Of a stretch of DNA of 64,000 nucleotides, positions 58,218-64,000 are shown one piece after another. The position numbers were made by a program, and so were the translations under genes. Numbering within the stretch: position 1 is the first letter of the stretch; every line of letters begins with the position of its first letter. Source of the stretch: Archegozetes longisetosus (lineage: Eukaryota; Arthropoda; Arachnida; Sarcoptiformes; Trhypochthoniidae); NCBI GenBank assembly GCA_018873245.2, contig JAEMBT020000001.1, positions 9,458,220 through 9,522,219 of the forward strand, in the 5' to 3' direction. The notes below the pieces were generated by a model. It was given only the letters and a program-made list of their open reading frames with translations. It made no database searches and was not told where the DNA came from.

Positions 58218-59988
58218 GATAAATATAGTTGAATTCTCAATTGGTAACATTAGTATCAGGATTTATTTTCAATAAAGATCTAGTATTTAATTATCAAAGT
58301 TCGAAATAGATATTGATTAAAAACCCATAGAGCCACACTTCTTTATGTATGAAATTTTGAACAAAATTAAAGATTTCTCAATTTTCAACTTGAAATATTT
58401 CGTAAATATATATTGATTTCAATTTTACGGTTTCGAACTAAAAATTAACAAGTATTTATGACAAATAACTTTTTTTATTTCACACTTAATATAATCTCAA
58501 CTATATTTTGATAGTTTTTTCTAAGTCTAAAGCTTGTACAGTGATTGATTGTCAAATCAATCAATGGAAAATTGATTGAATACAAAACGAAGTTTTATGT
58601 CTATATGAGTCGTTCCCAGTAAATGAATGAATATAGTTTTAAAGATTATAACTCTGTTTTATTTGAACAGCCGTAAGAATATTCAATTGGTATATCGTAG
58701 AAATTCAAATTTTTTCAAATGATATCCTTGTTGGAGGGTCATGGACCCTAAAGATCAAAGTCGAATCCTAGATGCCCTATGGCCCTGGATTCCTGATGCG
58801 ATCTTTCGTATATTATGTAAAGTATATATCTAGAGTACTAAGCTCCTAGTTTCTCAGTTACCCTCTATTTTCTACGTTCTAAAGTCGCCCACGTATTTAG
58901 AAGCCATTTATTTATATGAAATCTATGGAAGGTCATTTCAATGATTGCATTAATTAATCAAATTGTATTAGTCATGTTCAGTACATTTCATGCAAAACCC
59001 TCCCGTATAAAGTGGATATTTAGATAATTGTTCGTGAGATCATTTACAAATTAAAACAGATTATAATAGTGTGAAAATTTGAAAATTTTGAGTAAAGATT
59101 GAAAAATTTATTTAAGGTCCCTCCTTTGATTAGTTTTCTCTATCAATTTGGAGAGTTAAGGATGGCGTCCTTAATGTTTGTTATGGAAGAGAAATTGAGT
59201 ATGAACTTAAAACTTACTGTTTGCTATTACTCTCCAAAAGTTGAAGTTTAGGTAGGTTATAAGAAAAACGTCTGACGTTGGAAAAGTTCATAAGTGTTTA
59301 ACCTTTAAAATATATAATTCTGGGCTTTAGATTTAAGTTAGTTGAGAGCATTAATATTTTCAGTCATTAAAGAAATAAAAATTATTCCTTATTATATTTA
59401 ACATTTAATAACTCTCTAAAGAATACGATTGATTAAAATATCTCATGCTATTGTCTAAACTTGAGAAATAAAATTATTGATTAGAATACTTTGAATCATT
59501 TGATATTGAATTCAATTGTAAAATTTTATAGTCCAAAAGTATTTTAGTTTGATTTAAACTTCATAATGTACCAGATTCAGGAAAAAATAGTGTACAACAC
59601 AAAATTCCTCGAAATTACAGTTCGTATATAATTAGTAATTGACTTTTAAAAGCAAGGGTCGAAATCAATTGAAAAGAGATGACATTGAAAGGCTTCAGGA
59701 TAAGTAAAAAAAAGTAGAACGAAAGGCTTGAAAAAGAGCAAACTCTAGTGGGTACTGATAAAGCATACCGATTGAAGTAAAAATTGCTAAACAGTAAACA
59801 AAGTAACTTGTTATATAAAATGATAATTGACATGGAAATTGAGATAATTTTCTGAAATGATAAGCTCTTAACTTTAGTCTAAGTAGCAATTAGTTTTATT
59901 CAACACATACTTTTGAGTAATGATTCAGTGATTAATTATATTAGAAATTTATTTGTTTGCTTTGGATTTCAAGTAAAAACATCATATT
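58218..59988. other. Gene-free stretch
   Basis: No supported gene; the final part is the 5' flank of the MATH-BTB gene. Confidence 0.45.
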
Positions 59989-61059
59989 ATGGATCAAAGT
60001 AATAGAACTGATGAATCAATAGACAAGAAAATTATTGAAACGAATTCATCACACTTGAAATCATATTTTATTTTAACGGTTGAAAATTTCAAGGATTTGG
60101 TAGAAGATACGCGAAGTCCTGAATTCAAAATAGGAGATAGTAGTAAATGGGTTATAAAAATAATGCCAAAATATATGAAGGACGACATCGAATACGTGTC
60201 TGTTTTTCTGAGTTTGATTGAGAGCAGTAGGCTTATTACTAAAGCCAAATATAGACTTTCGATCATTAATGCAAACAATCAAGTACTTAATAAAAGAATT
60301 ACTGGTACTAACGATTACAAGATTAATCACGACTGGGGCTATCTTTGTTTCATACGGAGGGATGAACTCTCCAAAGATTCATCTGATTTGTTGTCTAATA
60401 ATAACTTGAAACTTCATTTCATTATTGACCTAATTGATGAAAAACAAGACATAAATATCAATAATAGATTAGTCAACGATTTGAAGAAAATGATAAATAA
60501 TGAAGAATTTAGTGATTTTGTGTTTAAAGTTGAGGAAAAGAAACTTTATGCTCACAAAATATTTTTGACTATTCGTTCTAAAGTTTTTAGAGCTATGTTT
60601 ACGAACGATGTGATTGAAAATCAAACAAATGAGTGCGTTATTAATGATATTGAATACGAGGTTTTCGAGCAACTGTTATCATTTGTATATACTGGAAAAT
60701 CACCGAAAGTTGAATCAATGGCTCCAAAACTTTTAGCTGCAGCTGAAAAGTACGAAATTATGGAATTGAAAGACATTTGTCAAGATATTATTTTCCGAGA
60801 TATTTCTATTGAGAATGCGATTCAAACCCTTACAATCGCTGATAAATACAACGCAACGAAGATAATGGATAAAGTCATTGAATTTATAGTTTTCAATCGC
60901 TTTCTCATTTTCAACAATTCAGACATTGATTTGGAAAATTTCATAGTCGATAATCCAAAACTTATTTTAAAATTACTTAAAGTCGATGACAGAAAGCCTT
61001 CGCTCATGAAATGTAAAATTAGTTCCAGAAATAGAAATTGGATCTACGGAAACTTTTGA
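59989..61059 (+). CDS. MATH-BTB protein (SPOP/TDPOZ-like)
   Basis: Single exon, 356 residues. Residues about 25-150 form a divergent MATH domain (YFILTVENFKDL at the start; GDSSKWVIKIMPK; HDWGYLCFIRRDEL). Residues about 165-275 are a typical BTB domain (NEEFSDFVFKVEEKKLYAHK; SKVFRAMFTNDVIENQTNE; FVYTGK; LLAAAEKYEIMELKDIC). A BACK-like helical end follows (about 280-345). SPOP-type proteins bind substrates with MATH and recruit Cullin-3 through BTB to build an E3 ubiquitin ligase. Absence of introns and divergence from SPOP suggest a retrocopy-derived member of the lineage-expanded TDPOZ-like group. The start has an in-frame acidic N-terminus and no earlier Met. Nothing suggests decay. Confidence 0.9.
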   Translation: MDQSNRTDESIDKKIIETNSSHLKSYFILTVENFKDLVEDTRSPEFKIGDSSKWVIKIMPKYMKDDIEYVSVFLSLIESSRLITKAKYRLSIINANNQVLNKRITGTNDYKINHDWGYLCFIRRDELSKDSSDLLSNNNLKLHFIIDLIDEKQDININNRLVNDLKKMINNEEFSDFVFKVEEKKLYAHKIFLTIRSKVFRAMFTNDVIENQTNECVINDIEYEVFEQLLSFVYTGKSPKVESMAPKLLAAAEKYEIMELKDICQDIIFRDISIENAIQTLTIADKYNATKIMDKVIEFIVFNRFLIFNNSDIDLENFIVDNPKLILKLLKVDDRKPSLMKCKISSRNRNWIYGNF

Positions 61060-61436
61060 AGTTATTTGAAATTATCTTTTCAAGACTGATATCTCATTCT
61101 AGATACTCTGTTAAATAATAATAATTTTTTCGTTCAAATTATACTTTGAATTTAAGTTAAAGTGTGGTAAAATGAGAGTAAAACTGAGTGACTTCTTACT
61201 TCAAGCTTTTCTGAGAAACTGCTAGCAAAGATAATTTCTAACAATTATCAATATTTGTTGGTTTTGTAGATTTATTTGAGAAAACTTTCGAAATACTATT
61301 GAATTGAATGATTGATAAGTTATTGAGATAAAATTGAGATACAGTCAAATTGATAGCTGTAACCACCTTTCGCACTGCCATAACCAATAAGTCTGTGCAG
61401 GCTATAGACTTGTCAAAGCTTTGACAGGTTTGAATG

Positions 61437-61765
61437 AGAATACTCGGTTTTCCATATACACTTAAAAATTGAGTGTCAATTTTCATAATTGTTCTTATTC
61501 TGTGTTTTTCTATACTAATTGAATGATTCAAATGAAATAAACTTAATTGAACATATTTTTAAATATTAATACTTAAAAAGTATCGAAATGTAAAATATCT
61601 CCATTCAATGGACGCAATACCGTCTATTGTGTCAAAAACTTAAAAATAATTGAAAATATGTTCAATTCAGTTGAATTCATCTGAATCAATTAGTATAGAA
61701 AAATAGAATAAGAGCAATCATGAAAATTGACACAATTTTTAACTGTATGTGGAAACCGAGTATTC
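61437..61765. repeat. Inverted repeat with about 110-bp arms
   Basis: GAATACTCGGTTTTCCATAT, TGTCAATTTTCATAATTG and TTTTTCTATACTAATTGA (61437-61530) recur inverted at about 61660-61765. Probably a decayed foldback element. Confidence 0.65.
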
Positions 61766-62024
61766 GTCAGAGTAACCAGGCGTCCAGCAATAGAGACTTC
61801 TGTCCTGTGTCGAGGGCGATATCGTTTCTCGACATTGAGACGTCCAGGAATGGAAAACTTTTTTAAAATATAAGAATGAATTTTTCTATTTTTATGAGCT
61901 TTATTCAATTTGCTAATTAGGTTAACTCTGTAAATAGCAATAAATCAGTTCAATAGTGCTCCTATAATGAGTCCATTCTCTTTTGAATAATTATTGAAAA
62001 ATTATAACAAACCAAATCTGCTGA

Positions 62025-62190
62025 AAATTATCGAAACAGCTGTGGCGATCCCTATTGGGAATGATTTCGTAGAATGAGTTTTCAGTGTAATGAAGAATAT
62101 TTAGACTGATGAAAGAAATCCTTTGAATGTTTGTATGGTTAAGGCTGAAATTGCTCTAAAGTCAATCTTTCAATGACATGTAATAGATTT
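62025..62190 (+). pseudogene. Decayed hAT dimerisation-domain remnant
   Basis: Reads AVAIPIGNDFVE, stop, VFSVMKNI, stop, TDERNPLNVCMVKAEIALKS, clearly related to the fragment at 30188-30475 but with two stops. The segment upstream (LLKIIETAV) matches too. Confidence 0.75.
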
Positions 62191-63439
62191 AAAGTTTTCG
62201 CATCTCAAAGCCCTAAACTACTTTAAAATGCTAAATCTAATGATAAATATTAAAAAAAATTGATTTAAGTTTCTTCAATAATTTCATTTTTCTCATAATT
62301 TCTCATTCAAAAGCATTAGGTCATTTTGGACGAACTCCTTTACTCGATAACGGAGTAAATCTCAATCAATAATTATGAACTAATGTTCAAAACTTATCAC
62401 CCATTAAATTTCATCTCATCGAAAATATGTTAAAAAATTTGAGAAGTACTTACAACAACATAAATGTAAAGCTCTAATCAAATTCATTCTAACCTAACTG
62501 TATTGGACATAAAAAGGGACTATTCAAAAGAAGCTATAAAGGTTTTAGCTTAAAATTTCGGAAGTTAGCCGATGATTTAACTCATAGATTAGCTCAAAGA
62601 GTTTATTATCATGAGACAGTCAATGAACGAATTTCGAACATTTTGAGAGAATATTTTAATTAGGATTATTTTTAATAAGTGCACTTTTCTTGATCATGAA
62701 AATGAAATCAATGAGAGAATCTAAACACATCTCTGTAGAAATTTTAAGAGTGTATAAAATTTGAGTCTAGTCGATGTAAGGAATTTATCTAAGATTAAGT
62801 TAAAAAGGGTTCGAATCTGCTATCTTGAAATAGTAATAATATATAGATTAGAATATATAATATTCTAAGCTGTGTTTTGTTATGATAATAATTGCATAAC
62901 ATAGAGTAAATTTAATGTTATTGAAGAACTAAAATTGACTCATCATCAGTAAAATGGTTGTGGAGCGACGCATAGGGTCGATTCCTTAATTCTTAAACTC
63001 ACAGGCCTTTATTGCAGATTTCAAACTAGTCAACAAATAAGCGAACGACAGAATTAAATTTATCAGGAGATTCGTACACACAAACAAGCAATTAAATACT
63101 TCTTGAACAATAAAAAAAATTGAGTTTTACTAACTGGTGGAAAAGTAACTCTAAATGAGGTACGCACAATTAATCGACAATTAGTAAAACCTTAAGGCTT
63201 TTATAAAATACATGGTATGCAAATGAACGCACTATTAGAGTGACAATAGTTCAATTAATGAGATTAATAGTTACTAAAAGTACAAAATATTAATAAAAGT
63301 AATTTAGACATAAGGGGACTGATGAGTAGTTATATGAAGGAATGGCTATGAGTATAGACGTATGATTACAATGTATAACTCGTATGAGTCTACAGGCTAA
63401 GTAAAAAAGTTAACAGATAATAAAAATGGTTGGTTCTAA
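62191..63439. other. Gene-free stretch
   Basis: No supported gene or element. Confidence 0.45.
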
Positions 63440-63690
63440 AGTGAATTAGCGGCTTTGTAAAAACGCTCTTGCCAACCATAGTTTATTCATAAAAAATTTC
63501 ATCAAAACAGATCAACGTTTAGGGGTAATAATACTCAAAAACCATTTCCAGAAGTTTTGCAAATGACAATATAATTTTTTTATCACATTCAATAAAGTAT
63601 TCTGTAGGCAAAACTTTGTTTTATTGAAAGAGTGAGCGAAAAGAAACAAAAAGTGCAGAGCACTCCATCATAGGAGGTTGTTACATATAC
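63440..63690. repeat. Second copy of the interspersed repeat at 48415-49035
   Basis: GGCTTTGTAAAAACGCTCTTG, GTTTATTCATAAAAAATTTC, CTCAAAAACCATTTCC and CACTCCATCATAGGAGG follow the same order as at 48430-49040, with the middle shortened. Confidence 0.6.
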
Positions 63691-64000
63691 ATTATGCTCT
63701 AATTGAGTTTTTCATTTAAAAAGTGGAAACTATAAATTTTGTAGATAACAGTCAACCATCCCATTATTAATAACCTATCCATTACGTTTGTGCTTTTTAC
63801 AAAACACATTTTTCTATTATGAGTAGTTCTGGGTTTAAATATAGGATATTTAAAGGAAGCTCATATATGTATTTAATCTAATGTATAGATAAAATGTGTT
63901 ACTTTCATTTGAGTTTAAAATGAAAATTACAGCTGTTATCAAGAGAAAAACCAAACCAACAATAAAGTATAAAACTCGTTATTATCAACAAATTATATTC

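Noticed and set aside
59994..60330. Minus-strand open frames opposite the MATH-BTB gene
   Set aside because: Antisense shadows of a clearly coding plus-strand exon.

Overview
This is an AT-rich animal nuclear window. Introns are short (about 55-230 nt where not inflated by insertions) with GT..AG borders, coding is sparse, and DNA transposons and their short derivatives are dense. The gene repertoire is arthropod-like: an ionotropic-receptor-type glutamate receptor relative, an EB-module-like cysteine-rich receptor, a Src-family kinase relative and an intronless MATH-BTB gene. Intronless MATH-BTB expansions and compact introns would fit a chelicerate, perhaps a mite, but that placement is inference. 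No prokaryotic or viral genes were seen.

Layout. 0-33 kb: five dispersed copies (near 1.8, 9.7, 19.3, 28.3 and 32.7 kb) of an unrecognised type I membrane protein family. Each has a signal peptide, a small Cys-containing ectodomain, one membrane helix and a Tyr-rich tail ending in an NPIY motif. Copy 1 is intact, copy 2 has lost the NPIY end through a late stop, and copies 3-5 carry stops or frameshifts. The copies share upstream and downstream flanks, so they arose by segmental duplication. Between them lie piggyBac-, TA-, hAT- and foldback-type elements, a broken pogo/Tigger transposase split by a near-perfect 757-bp palindrome, and an inverted GC-rich 17-bp satellite. At 21.7-22.1 kb, two exons encode a membrane helix and a separate tail with a textbook ITAM plus YEEI, YDQI and YVQM motifs.

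34.4-37.7 kb: a five-exon, phase-consistent Src-family gene (504 codons). It has lost the SH2 FLVRES arginine, the HRD aspartate (HRN) and the DFG glycine (DFR), so it is predicted to be a pseudokinase. 39.3-40.6 kb: an ionotropic-receptor-like gene with a frameshift. 46.1-47.6 kb: a five-exon, 303-codon EB-like receptor with PPxY/LPxY tail motifs. 48-51.6 kb: hAT, Merlin and foldback remnants. 52.1-53.6 kb (minus strand): a multi-exon gene of unknown function, probably secreted. 56.0-57.2 kb: a small 8-Cys secreted peptide gene with a decayed tandem copy upstream. 57.5-58.2 kb: a mariner remnant. 60.0-61.1 kb: a MATH-BTB gene. The right edge holds more transposon remnants.

How the genes might work together (inference): Tyr-rich NPxY tails, an ITAM-bearing tail and a Src-like scaffold or pseudokinase lie within 36 kb. 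All would belong to phosphotyrosine signalling, and the receptor part is evolving fast by duplication and decay. All gene models come from reading frames and splice phases alone, without transcripts or database searches.
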